Source: Paeniglutamicibacter antarcticus (GTDB taxonomy: Bacteria > Actinomycetota > Actinomycetes > Actinomycetales > Micrococcaceae). From it: 64,000 nt of DNA. The stretch covers positions 124,001 to 188,000 of the forward strand of contig NZ_CZJT01000110.1 in assembly GCF_900010755.1 (NCBI RefSeq). Direction: 5' to 3'. Below, in pieces: positions 16,802-25,945 of the stretch. The notes beneath the pieces were generated by a model. That model saw only the letters and a list, made by a program, of their open reading frames with translations. It did no database searches and was not told where the DNA came from. Numbering within the stretch: position 1 is the stretch's first letter; every line of letters begins with the position of its first letter. Made by a program: the position numbers and the translations under genes.

Positions 16802-18340
16802 ATGTCCCCCGCCCTTGGTCAAAACACGTTCAAGTACATTTCAGGGCTCCTTGCCCTGGCACTTCTGGCAGGTTGTGCGCCGATACCAGGATCCCCGACT
16901 GAGCCCAAGCCGTCTTTGGCCACGTCAACGCAGAATTATACGCAAATAGGCGGCAGCCCTGTTGATGCGGTGCCGCTGAGCATGGTTCCTGACATGAGCA
17001 CAGTTGACCAGTCCGACGAGCACCGCCACATCTTCACCCAGCATTTTAAGGTCACTTCGGTGCCCGCCGTCGGGGAGGCACAACGCGGTCTAGTCGAGTT
17101 GGCGATGGGCAAATTCGACCAGGGCAACGTCCCGGATGTTTCAGCAGGCTTGGAAAACAGCGGGGAACTGAACATCCGCAGCTACCTCACCGCGGTATCA
17201 CCAAATGTTTTGGGAATCAGGACAGCCGCCTACCAATCAGTGGACTCCGTGGGCAGCAACAGGTTCCTGACGCAATGGTTCGATACCCGCAAGGGCAGCG
17301 TTCTGGGTAGCCGGGATCTTTTCGACAGCGCCGATGATTGGGCCGATTTCCGTGAGTTCGTGGCCCAGACTGCGGCAAGCAATCCACTGATCGCTCCCGA
17401 AAGCGTGACACAGCTTGAAGATGCGTGGCTGGATTCGGTGAATTTTGATGCGCAAGGCAATGCCACTGTTGAATTGGATGATGCAGCCATTACAGCCGGT
17501 ACTGCCCAGTCCGTGGTCGTCACGGTTTCCGCATCCAACATCATCCCGTTGCTTTCCCCCTTTGGCCTGATGGCACGCACGGCAGGGATGGCGCCTACCC
17601 CGCGGCTCCCTGCGATTTCGGCGGTGCCCTGGGGCAATCCTGAGGAGCCAGAAGATCCTGCTGTTCCTGCACCACCGAGCGGTGAGGAGAAGACTGTCGA
17701 TTGCACCAAGGCCAAGTGCGTGGCTTTGACCTTTGACGACGGTCCCGGCCCCAAAACCGGCAAGCTTCTTTACGATCTGAAAAAGGCCGACGCCCCAGCC
17801 ACCTTCTTTGTGGTGGGGCCGAATGCCAAGACCCGGCCGGAGCTCCTCAAACGCATGATTGCCGAAGGCCACGAGGTCGGCAACCACACCTGGACTCATC
17901 GTTCCCTGACGGCCCTGTCGCCGGCCAATATTCGGAGTGAGATTGACCGCACCAATGAGGTAATCTCCGCTGCCATCGACCAGCCGGCAACGTTGTTGCG
18001 TCCGCCCTATGGTGCACACAACAGCACCTCGGACAGGCTTGCTCAGACCCCGGTGATCCTGTGGGACGTGGACACCCTGGATTGGAAGCACAAGAACGCC
18101 GACAAGGTTGTTTCCTCCGCGCTTTCCCAGACCAGACCCGGCTCCATCGTGCTGATGCACGACATCCACAGCACCACCGTGGCAGCAGTTCCGCGAATCC
18201 TTGCGGGGCTCAAGGCCAAGGGTTACACCTTTGTCACGGTCACCGAGCTACTGGGCAAGGACAAGCTGAAGTCGGGCGAAACCTATCTCCGTGCCCCGTC
18301 TACGGCCAAGGGGTCGGTCAAGAACGGCGGGAAAAAGTAG
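16802..18340 (+). CDS. lipoprotein polysaccharide deacetylase with RsiV-like N-terminal domain
   Basis: The 512-residue protein begins with a signal peptide ending in lipobox LLAGC (cysteine near 24). Residues about 60-260 resemble the RsiV/DUF3298-type domain (RHIFTQHFKV, FLTQWFDTRKGSVLG). Residues about 300-490 are a NodB deacetylase with metal and catalytic motifs TFDDGPGP (~310), NHTWTH (~361), RPPYGAHN (~400), WDVDTLDW and MHDIH. It probably deacetylates peptidoglycan or another cell-surface glycan outside the membrane. It lies 26 bp upstream of trmB on the same strand. Confidence 0.9.
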   Translation: MSPALGQNTFKYISGLLALALLAGCAPIPGSPTEPKPSLATSTQNYTQIGGSPVDAVPLSMVPDMSTVDQSDEHRHIFTQHFKVTSVPAVGEAQRGLVELAMGKFDQGNVPDVSAGLENSGELNIRSYLTAVSPNVLGIRTAAYQSVDSVGSNRFLTQWFDTRKGSVLGSRDLFDSADDWADFREFVAQTAASNPLIAPESVTQLEDAWLDSVNFDAQGNATVELDDAAITAGTAQSVVVTVSASNIIPLLSPFGLMARTAGMAPTPRLPAISAVPWGNPEEPEDPAVPAPPSGEEKTVDCTKAKCVALTFDDGPGPKTGKLLYDLKKADAPATFFVVGPNAKTRPELLKRMIAEGHEVGNHTWTHRSLTALSPANIRSEIDRTNEVISAAIDQPATLLRPPYGAHNSTSDRLAQTPVILWDVDTLDWKHKNADKVVSSALSQTRPGSIVLMHDIHSTTVAAVPRILAGLKAKGYTFVTVTELLGKDKLKSGETYLRAPSTAKGSVKNGGKK

Positions 18341-18365
18341 TCGCCGAGTTCGATAACCTTAAGGC

Positions 18366-19223
18366 ATGAGCATTCCCACAGATCGCAAGATGCCGTCCAC
18401 CGGCCGCGCCGTCGAAGACCCCAGCTTCTACCAGGCTGAGCCGGTGTCCTTCGTCCGCCGTGGCACCCGCCTGCATGGCCGCCGGGCAGATGCCTGGGAG
18501 CGCAGCGCGGAAACGTACGTCATCGAGCCCGAGCGCGTGCGAACCGACACCTCGATTGCCGAGGGCTTCGTGCTGGATCCGGAGGCCGTCTACGGCCGCA
18601 AGGCGCCCTTGATAGTCGAGATCGGTTCGGGCCTCGGCGAAGCCATCGCCCATGCCGCTGACGGCAACCGCGACTTGAACTTCCTTGCCGTGGAGGTCTA
18701 CCGTCCGGGACTCGCAGCACTGATGATCAAGGTGGAGAACCTCGATCTCACCAATGTTCGCGCAGTACAGGCCAATGCCCCGGAAGCACTGGACATCATG
18801 CTCCCGGAAGCTTCCGCCCAGGAAATCTGGATCTTCTTCTCCGACCCGTGGCACAAGATCCGCCACCACAAGCGCCGCCTGATCAAGGAATCATTCCTTC
18901 CCAAGCTCGAGCGCGTATTGGTACCCGGCGGCGTCGTCCGCCTGGCCACCGACTGGTCAAACTACGCCGAGCAGATGCGCGAGGTTTTTGATGCCTCCGA
19001 ACTCTTCGAGAACCTGCACCCGGGCAATCTTGCCGGTGAGGAAAGCAACCTGACTACGGTTCGCCGTCTGGGCCTCGAAGACGAAGAGAAGGACGCGGAT
19101 TTCATCGACGAATTGGGCGGTTGGGCTCCTCGCTTCGAGGGACGCACGCTCACCAGCTTTGAAGGCAAGGCATTGAAGGCCGGACGGTTGATCTTCGACC
19201 TCACCTACCGCAAGGTTTCTTAG
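18366..19223 (+). CDS. trmB: tRNA (guanine-N7-)-methyltransferase
   Basis: TrmB puts the 7-methyl group on G46 of tRNA variable loops. The 285-residue protein has the family SAM loop VEIGSGLGEAI (near 80), FLAVEVYRPGLAAL, the conserved WIFFSDPWHKIRHHKRRLI and a C-terminal TSFEGKALKAGRLIFDL. The N-terminal ~60 residues are an actinobacterial-style extension. It is followed by a strong terminator. Confidence 0.96.
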   Translation: MSIPTDRKMPSTGRAVEDPSFYQAEPVSFVRRGTRLHGRRADAWERSAETYVIEPERVRTDTSIAEGFVLDPEAVYGRKAPLIVEIGSGLGEAIAHAADGNRDLNFLAVEVYRPGLAALMIKVENLDLTNVRAVQANAPEALDIMLPEASAQEIWIFFSDPWHKIRHHKRRLIKESFLPKLERVLVPGGVVRLATDWSNYAEQMREVFDASELFENLHPGNLAGEESNLTTVRRLGLEDEEKDADFIDELGGWAPRFEGRTLTSFEGKALKAGRLIFDLTYRKVS

Positions 19224-19238
19224 CGACAACAGCACACA

Positions 19239-19292
19239 ACGCGCATGTCCCCTGTAGAGCCCATTTTGGTGCGTCACAGGGGACATGCGCGT
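19239..19292 (+). terminator. terminator after trmB
   Basis: A perfect 17-bp inverted repeat (19239-19255 with 19276-19292), 20-nt loop, then TTT. It lies 15 bases after the trmB stop. Confidence 0.85.
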
Positions 19293-19339
19293 TTTCGGCA
19301 CCAAGGGGTTTCCCGGCATGAGAGTTGTAGGCTCAAAGG

Positions 19340-19732
19340 ATGAAACCGCGAACAGCTCTCCTGAAACTCATGGGCGTGCTTTTTGGCGTGTTCACGGTGT
19401 GCGCCGGGCTACTGATAGGTGCCGGTGCCCTTTTTGCGCATAAGCACTCTGCAACGCTTCATGAAATCCGTGAAACCATCCATATGCGTTCCCTGGGCAC
19501 TGAGGAAAAGCTTAGGGTGATCACCGGACGCATTGAACTGCTCGATGGAGTCGTCACTGCCCAGGTCACCGAGAGCCAGTGGGACACAACGAAAATCCGG
19601 GTAACTTCTTCAAGCCCGATCCCCGGCAACGACCTCAACCGGCAGATCAGCGATATATGTGACTCGGCGACCCGTTTTTGGCCCGGGTTCCTCGATCCGC
19701 ACCACGTTGACTGCATCGTGGCCGGTGGTTAG
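19340..19732 (+). CDS. small membrane-anchored protein, function unknown
   Basis: The 130-residue protein has a basic start, one membrane helix (about residues 9-33) and a polar outer part with two cysteines near the C-terminus (ISDICDSATRFW and HVDCIVAGG). I do not recognise a domain. Its stop codon overlaps the stop of the convergent gene at 19729 by three bases, so the two transcripts overlap and no terminator fits between them. Confidence 0.65.
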   Translation: MKPRTALLKLMGVLFGVFTVCAGLLIGAGALFAHKHSATLHEIRETIHMRSLGTEEKLRVITGRIELLDGVVTAQVTESQWDTTKIRVTSSSPIPGNDLNRQISDICDSATRFWPGFLDPHHVDCIVAGG

Positions 19733-20637
19733 CCAAGCGGTCTTTGCCCGGTGGTGATCAAGGCAAGATTTCGCAGCGACGTGGTGCCCGGGTCACGGTA
19801 TCCACGCGGACCCAAGGGATTCGCTTCGGTCATTTGCGAGGTGTTGTGCCCGCTCACCGCGTGCAAGCCCCACTCCGGCATGGCCGCGATGTTGAACGAT
19901 TGGCTCCCCATCAGTCCCCGACCTGAAAGCAGGCGCCCCCACCATGCGAGTCGGTCGCCGGGAGCAATTGCCTCATAAATGCGCTCTTCCGGTACTTTAA
20001 GTCGACTCGGTCTGCGGGACAGGTACCCGGGAATTCCAGCAGAGCCGATGGTTGCCAGTGCCTGGATCCGGACCGTGGAACCTGCCTGAGAGTCAAGTAC
20101 CTGGGCGGCCAGTGTTGCTGCATAGGAATGTGCTTCCAAAGCCACATGAGGGCCATCGGGCCTCAGCGAGGTAAAGGTTTCAAGATCGCGTTGCAAGATC
20201 TTGACACCCCTGCGAGCCGAAAAGTTCAGCAAGGCGCCGGGCATGTTCGGGCTGCGGTAGCCGAGCCAAGCTACAACTGCGGGCGAATCGATACCCACCC
20301 GTTGTTGTTCAAGGTAGAGCTGCCCGGCCTCGCGCACGCTCCCCCACAATGCATTGCGCGCCCTGATTCCGGTTCCCGATAGCTGCCAAGTGACATGCGT
20401 CGCCGTATCCAGGTTCCCCACGGCAATGGCGACGAGGGGTTCGCGGGCCGAGAGGTCGAGGTAGAGCAGGTGCCGTGCGGGGATGGCAGGATCCATGGAT
20501 CCTGCACGCAGCGCGTGCGCGGTTCCATCGAGTGCTTGGCGGTGCGTGGTTCGCAAGCGTCCGCGGATGGCGCACAGCGATTCAAAACGTGTGTGGGCGG
20601 TGGAACTCAGGTGCGCGTAGCTTCCCGGTAACGGCAT
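19729..20637 (-). CDS. DUF1023-like alpha/beta hydrolase
   Basis: This 302-residue protein resembles the actinobacterial alpha/beta hydrolase family of unknown function (DUF1023): RHLLYLDLSAREPLVAIAVG, DTATHVTWQLSGTG, and a nucleophile-elbow-like EAHSYAATLA near residue 165. The usual glycine after the serine (GHSYG) is replaced by alanines. A later HNTSQM could hold the catalytic histidine region. There is no signal peptide. Substrate is unknown. It lies downstream of hspR on the same strand, 47 bp away, and could be read from that operon. Confidence 0.72.
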   Translation of the reverse strand: MPLPGSYAHLSSTAHTRFESLCAIRGRLRTTHRQALDGTAHALRAGSMDPAIPARHLLYLDLSAREPLVAIAVGNLDTATHVTWQLSGTGIRARNALWGSVREAGQLYLEQQRVGIDSPAVVAWLGYRSPNMPGALLNFSARRGVKILQRDLETFTSLRPDGPHVALEAHSYAATLAAQVLDSQAGSTVRIQALATIGSAGIPGYLSRRPSRLKVPEERIYEAIAPGDRLAWWGRLLSGRGLMGSQSFNIAAMPEWGLHAVSGHNTSQMTEANPLGPRGYRDPGTTSLRNLALITTGQRPLG

Positions 20638-20684
20638 CCGAACTCCCCATTCGCTTGGTCCGCCAATCTTAATGGCAAAACACG

Positions 20685-21116
20685 CTATTTGCCGCGCGGG
20701 TTCCAGATGACCAGCGCTTGGCTACGCCCGCGCGGACGCTGGCCGCGGGCCAAGGAGACCACATCTCCACTGGTACCTGCGGCGAAAACGCGGCCAAGTC
20801 CCGAGGTCTGGTGGGCGCTGCGCAAGGCGAATACCTCATTGCTGAGTTCGCTGATGCGGGACTGCAAGGCAGCAACCTGGTTCTCCAGGGCAAGGACTCG
20901 CCTGATCCCTTCGAGGGAAACCCCGTCCTTGGATAGGCGCTGGATTTCACGGAGCAACTCAACGTCGTGTTCGGAGTACCGGCGTTGTTTTCCGCCCTGC
21001 CTGGACGGGGAAACCAACCCCATGCGGTCGTACTGGCGAAGGGTTTGCGGGTGCATCTCAGCCAATTCGGCCGCAACGGAAATGACAAACACAGGTCTGA
21101 GTCGTTCGTTGTTCAT
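20685..21116 (-). CDS. hspR: heat-shock repressor HspR (MerR family)
   Basis: The 143-residue protein has a MerR-type winged helix with the HspR signature MHPQTLRQYDRMGLVSPSR (residues 20-38) and GGKQRRYSEHDVELL, then a leucine-rich dimerisation coil (about 75-100). HspR binds HAIR sites and represses dnaK and clpB, with DnaK as co-repressor. Its place as last gene of the dnaK-grpE-dnaJ-hspR run and the three HAIR sites in this window support the call. A hairpin separates it from dnaJ. Confidence 0.95.
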   Translation of the reverse strand: MNNERLRPVFVISVAAELAEMHPQTLRQYDRMGLVSPSRQGGKQRRYSEHDVELLREIQRLSKDGVSLEGIRRVLALENQVAALQSRISELSNEVFALRSAHQTSGLGRVFAAGTSGDVVSLARGQRPRGRSQALVIWNPRGK

Positions 21117-21179
21117 GGTTTTGTCCCTCCATGCCTTTCCGAAACCGGCAAGCTGCCATCGACCGGTTCAATGATGACG

Positions 21180-21216
21180 TTGAGGGTGGTGTTCCGTGCC
21201 GGAACACCACCCTCAA
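21180..21216 (-). terminator. stem-loop between dnaJ and hspR
   Basis: A perfect 16-bp inverted repeat (21180-21195 with 21201-21216) has a 5-nt loop, 7 bases past the dnaJ stop. There is no T-run on the minus strand, so it may be a partial terminator, attenuator or processing site that lowers hspR relative to the chaperones. Confidence 0.6.
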
Positions 21217-21222
21217 AGAATC

Positions 21223-22182
21223 CTAGAGCGAAGCCTTGGAGAACAGGTTTTCGCGTGGGTTCTCATCCTTGGTTGCCTCCGCGAATGCCTCAACTGCGGC
21301 TTGGGCTTCCTTGGACAGGTTCTGCGGCACCAGCACATCCAAGGTGACCAGCATGTCGCCGGTGGCCTTGGAGGTGTGCACGCCGCGGCCCTTCAGGCGC
21401 AGTGTGCGCCCGGAGGAAGAACCGGCGGGGACCTTCATCTTCACGGTCTCCCCGGAAATCGTCGGGACCTCGATTTGCCCACCCAACGCTGCTTCGGCGA
21501 AGGTGACCGGAACGTGGATCCTGATGTTGTTGTCCTCACGGGTGAACACTGCGTGCGGCTTGACGCTGACCTTGACGATCAGGTCACCGGCACCGGCTCC
21601 ACCGGGGGAACCCTTGCCGCGCACGCGCACCGACTGTCCGTCCTTGATGCCCGCGGGGATGCGCACGTCAATGGTTTCACCGTTGGCTTCGCGCAACCCG
21701 ATGGTCGTTCCCTTGATGGAACCGGCGAAGGAAATACTGGTGCTTGCCGTACGGTCCGCACCCTTGCGTGGTGCCTGCTGTCCGAATCCGCCAAACCCTC
21801 CGCCACCACCGAAAAGGTCGGAGAAATCCGGTTGCGCCTGGCCACCGCGTTGTCCACCGCCGCCGCCACCAAAGAGGTTGGAGAAGACGTCTTCAAAGCC
21901 GCCATTGTTGGGTCCACCGTGGCCCCCGGCGCTGAAACGCGCTCCGGAACCCATGGCCCGGATGGCGTCGTACTGCTGACGGTCTTCCGGGTCCGATAGC
22001 ACCGAGTTGGCCTCGGTGATGTCCTTGAACCTGCGCTCGGCATCCGCGTCACCCGAGTTGGTATCCGGGTGGTACTTCCGGGCCATCTTGCGGTAAGCCT
22101 TTTTGATATCGGCTTCACTGGCGTCTTTGGAGACGCCCAAAATGGCGTAGAAATCCTTTTCGACCCAATCCTGACTTGCCAT
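21223..22182 (-). CDS. dnaJ: DnaJ co-chaperone lacking the zinc-finger domain (CbpA-like)
   Basis: The 319-residue protein has an N-terminal J domain with the HPD motif at residues 38-40, a Gly/Phe-rich region (about 78-135), then the two C-terminal beta-sandwich substrate domains (IPAGIKDGQSVRVRGKG, IEVPTISGETVKMKVPAG). The four CxxCxGxG repeats of type I DnaJ are absent and the protein has no cysteine. It stimulates DnaK ATPase and delivers substrates. It is third in the dnaK operon, 184 bp after grpE. Confidence 0.95.
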   Translation of the reverse strand: MASQDWVEKDFYAILGVSKDASEADIKKAYRKMARKYHPDTNSGDADAERRFKDITEANSVLSDPEDRQQYDAIRAMGSGARFSAGGHGGPNNGGFEDVFSNLFGGGGGGQRGGQAQPDFSDLFGGGGGFGGFGQQAPRKGADRTASTSISFAGSIKGTTIGLREANGETIDVRIPAGIKDGQSVRVRGKGSPGGAGAGDLIVKVSVKPHAVFTREDNNIRIHVPVTFAEAALGGQIEVPTISGETVKMKVPAGSSSGRTLRLKGRGVHTSKATGDMLVTLDVLVPQNLSKEAQAAVEAFAEATKDENPRENLFSKASL

Positions 22183-22366
22183 CAGGCGCCTCCGTTTCTT
22201 CTTGGTAGTTTAGTGCCCGGAATCATCGTGGAATCGATTTCCGGACCAAATTTGTGGGTAGGCCCCGCTACCGCCCAACGGCGGATCCCCCGGATCCGTT
22301 CAAGGAACCCGAGCGACCCGCCGTCAGACAATAGTGGAGCTTCACGGCTTGGAGGCCGTAGGGCAA

Positions 22367-22915
22367 TTATTCCCCGAGGGAAACAATCACCTGAGCTGCG
22401 CGCATGATGCGCTCGCCCTTTTTGAAGCCCGGGCGAAGAACCATGGCTACATGGTCGACCGGGATCTCCGGGTGCGGCTGCTGCAACAGGGCCTCGTGGA
22501 TGTTCGGATCAAACTCCACGCCGGCTTCGTCGATGCGTTCCAGGCCATAGCCCTCGAGCACCACGTCGAGCTTGTTGGCGATCGAAGCGAACGGACCCTC
22601 GGTGAGGTCACCGTGGGCACGCGCCGCGTCGATGTCATCAAGTACCGGCAGCAGGTTGTTCATGACCGACTGCACCGCGAGTTCACGCACCGCTTCACGG
22701 TCACGCTCAACGCGCTTGCGGTAGTTGACGTACTCGGCCTGCAAACGCTGCAGGTCCTCGCGCAACTCCGCTTCCTTGTCAGCCACCGCTCCCTCGGCCG
22801 CGGCCTCGTTCAGGATGGCTTCAGCCTGGCTCAACGCGTCGCCCGAGTCGTGGGCTTCGTCAACCGGGGTGACCTCTTCGTTGGAGGTTCCTTCGTCGTG
22901 ATTCTGCTCAGACAT
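22367..22915 (-). CDS. grpE: nucleotide exchange factor GrpE
   Basis: GrpE releases ADP from DnaK. The 182-residue protein has an acidic disordered N-terminus, a long coiled coil (about 50-95, including LQAEYVNYRKRVERDRE) and a C-terminal beta domain (GVEFDPNIHEALLQ, GFKKGERIMRAAQVIVS). The dnaK stop lies 14 bp upstream, so the genes are co-transcribed. Confidence 0.97.
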   Translation of the reverse strand: MSEQNHDEGTSNEEVTPVDEAHDSGDALSQAEAILNEAAAEGAVADKEAELREDLQRLQAEYVNYRKRVERDREAVRELAVQSVMNNLLPVLDDIDAARAHGDLTEGPFASIANKLDVVLEGYGLERIDEAGVEFDPNIHEALLQQPHPEIPVDHVAMVLRPGFKKGERIMRAAQVIVSLGE

Positions 22916-22929
22916 GGTTGATGCGCCCC

Positions 22930-24774
<1,845 letters not shown>

Positions 24775-24830
24775 GGGTGGGCTCCTTCTTATCTTGGGGT
24801 AATTGATCCAACGTCCAATCGGATGGGCCG

Positions 24831-24851
24831 GTTGAGCGTTCTGTACTCAAG
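24831..24851 (-). promoter_or_regulatory. HAIR operator 2 before dnaK (proximal)
   Basis: GTTGAGC, seven bases, ACTCAAG on the plus strand matches the HAIR consensus with two mismatches. It overlaps the predicted -10 element and the expected transcription start, an ideal repression position. Confidence 0.85.
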
Positions 24852-24877
24852 TTTACCCAGCGTCGAAACCATGTCAA
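24850..24877 (-). promoter_or_regulatory. predicted dnaK promoter
   Basis: On the minus strand, TTGACA (24877-24872) and TAAACT (24855-24850) lie 16 bp apart, a near-consensus primary sigma-factor promoter. It lies between the two HAIR sites and overlaps the proximal one. Confidence 0.72.
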
Positions 24878-24883
24878 TTCAAA

Positions 24884-24904
24884 GTTGAGCGCAAGTGACT
24901 CAAC
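24884..24904 (-). promoter_or_regulatory. HAIR operator 1 before dnaK (distal)
   Basis: GTTGAGC, seven bases, ACTCAAC on the plus strand is a HAIR-type dyad with symmetric GTTGAG arms. It lies just upstream of the -35 element. Confidence 0.82.
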
Positions 24905-25114
24905 TTTGCCTTTTTGGGCAAAAAATCACCGGATTACACGATCAAAAACCGCGAAATTCCGGCATTCTTGGAAGTTGCTGTGAGCTGTGTTCGCTGTGAG
25001 AGATGGCGGTCGAATCCCGGCCCGGGCCGGGGCGAGCCCGCCGGAAGTGTCGCCTGAATGCAGTTCCGGCCGCACAGCCGCACAGCATCTAAACAGGCAC
25101 AGTTAACCAAAGAA
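24905..25114. other. non-coding stretch upstream of the dnaK control region
   Basis: No gene, repeat or regulatory motif is recognised in these ~210 bp. They complete the 428-bp gap between dnaK and the next gene, with the promoter and HAIR sites on one side and a terminator on the other. Confidence 0.5.
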
Positions 25115-25156
25115 GACCGTGTGCACATGGAGGAATCCTCACATCTGCACACGGTC
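25115..25156 (-). terminator. terminator after the small membrane protein gene
   Basis: GACCGTGTGCA (25115-25125) pairs with TGCACACGGTC (25146-25156), with an extra inner stem. On the minus strand a T-rich TCTTCTTTGG follows. It ends the gene whose stop is at 25203. Confidence 0.75.
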
Positions 25157-25202
25157 ACTTTGCCGTCCGGCCTGAACGCCAGTGACGAAACCTGCGACTG
25201 GG

Positions 25203-25676
25203 CTAGCGTCCCAGCATGATATCCATGCCGAAGTATGCCAGTGTTCCGAAGGCAGTGCCCCACAAGATGATGGATATGACCTGCCAGAAAATGACCTTCT
25301 CCTTGGCGGCACCGAAGGAAACCAACGCTGCGGACGTGATCTGGCTCGGCAGGATTGTCTGCCCCAAAAGACTGACACCTGCCACCCCGTACTTGTCGAA
25401 GGCAACCCGCAGCTTCTTGTATTTCTCACTCGGGGCCTTCTTTTCCTTGGCAACCTTGCCGCGCACGAAGTGTGCACCATTGACCAACAGCAGCATCGAG
25501 GCGACATTGCCGACCACAGCTGCCGCAATGGCAATAACAGGATTCAAGCCAATGACAACACCAATGACCGAACCGAAGTAGGACTCGACAAAGGGAACTG
25601 CCGAAACCAGCAACACGGCAAGCCATTGCAGTGCTGCCGGGAAAGACGAAGCAAATTCCTGCAAGGATTCGATCAA
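25203..25676 (-). CDS. small multidrug-export-like membrane protein (COG2426 type)
   Basis: The 157-residue protein has about four hydrophobic segments with the conserved AVPFVESYFGSVIG near residue 22 and a late LGQTILPSQITSAALVSFG, as in the COG2426 small multidrug-export family. Transport function is assumed from the family name only. I chose a TTG start at 25676 (LIESLQEF) because a GGGAGA site lies 7 bases upstream and homology begins there; an ATG at 25766 would add 30 non-conserved residues. Confidence 0.75.
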   Translation of the reverse strand: MIESLQEFASSFPAALQWLAVLLVSAVPFVESYFGSVIGVVIGLNPVIAIAAAVVGNVASMLLLVNGAHFVRGKVAKEKKAPSEKYKKLRVAFDKYGVAGVSLLGQTILPSQITSAALVSFGAAKEKVIFWQVISIILWGTAFGTLAYFGMDIMLGR

Positions 25677-25852
25677 GGTGATTCTCCCGGGTGTGAGTCG
25701 GCAGTTGGCTGCCGTCGGCTCTGTTGTTGTTCCCAGATTATTGGTTTCGAGGTTCCGGGAACGCACTCTTGAGGATGATCTGTTGGGGCACCGACTTGAG
25801 GGAAATCATTCGCACGGATGAGGCTTGACCGACGACAAAAACGGCTTAAACA

Positions 25853-25902
25853 CCGCGTGGGTCGTGCTTTGCAAAAGATTTTGCAAAGCACGACCCACGC
25901 GG
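25853..25902 (-). terminator. very strong terminator after the DEAD-box helicase gene
   Basis: A perfect 24-bp inverted repeat (25853-25876 with 25879-25902) has only two central bases, so the real loop includes the TTTT/AAAA ends. It lies 44 bases beyond the helicase stop. Confidence 0.85.
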
Positions 25903-25945
25903 TCGCATCAAATCTTGGGGCTACCTCAAGGCACCCCCGTGAGGC

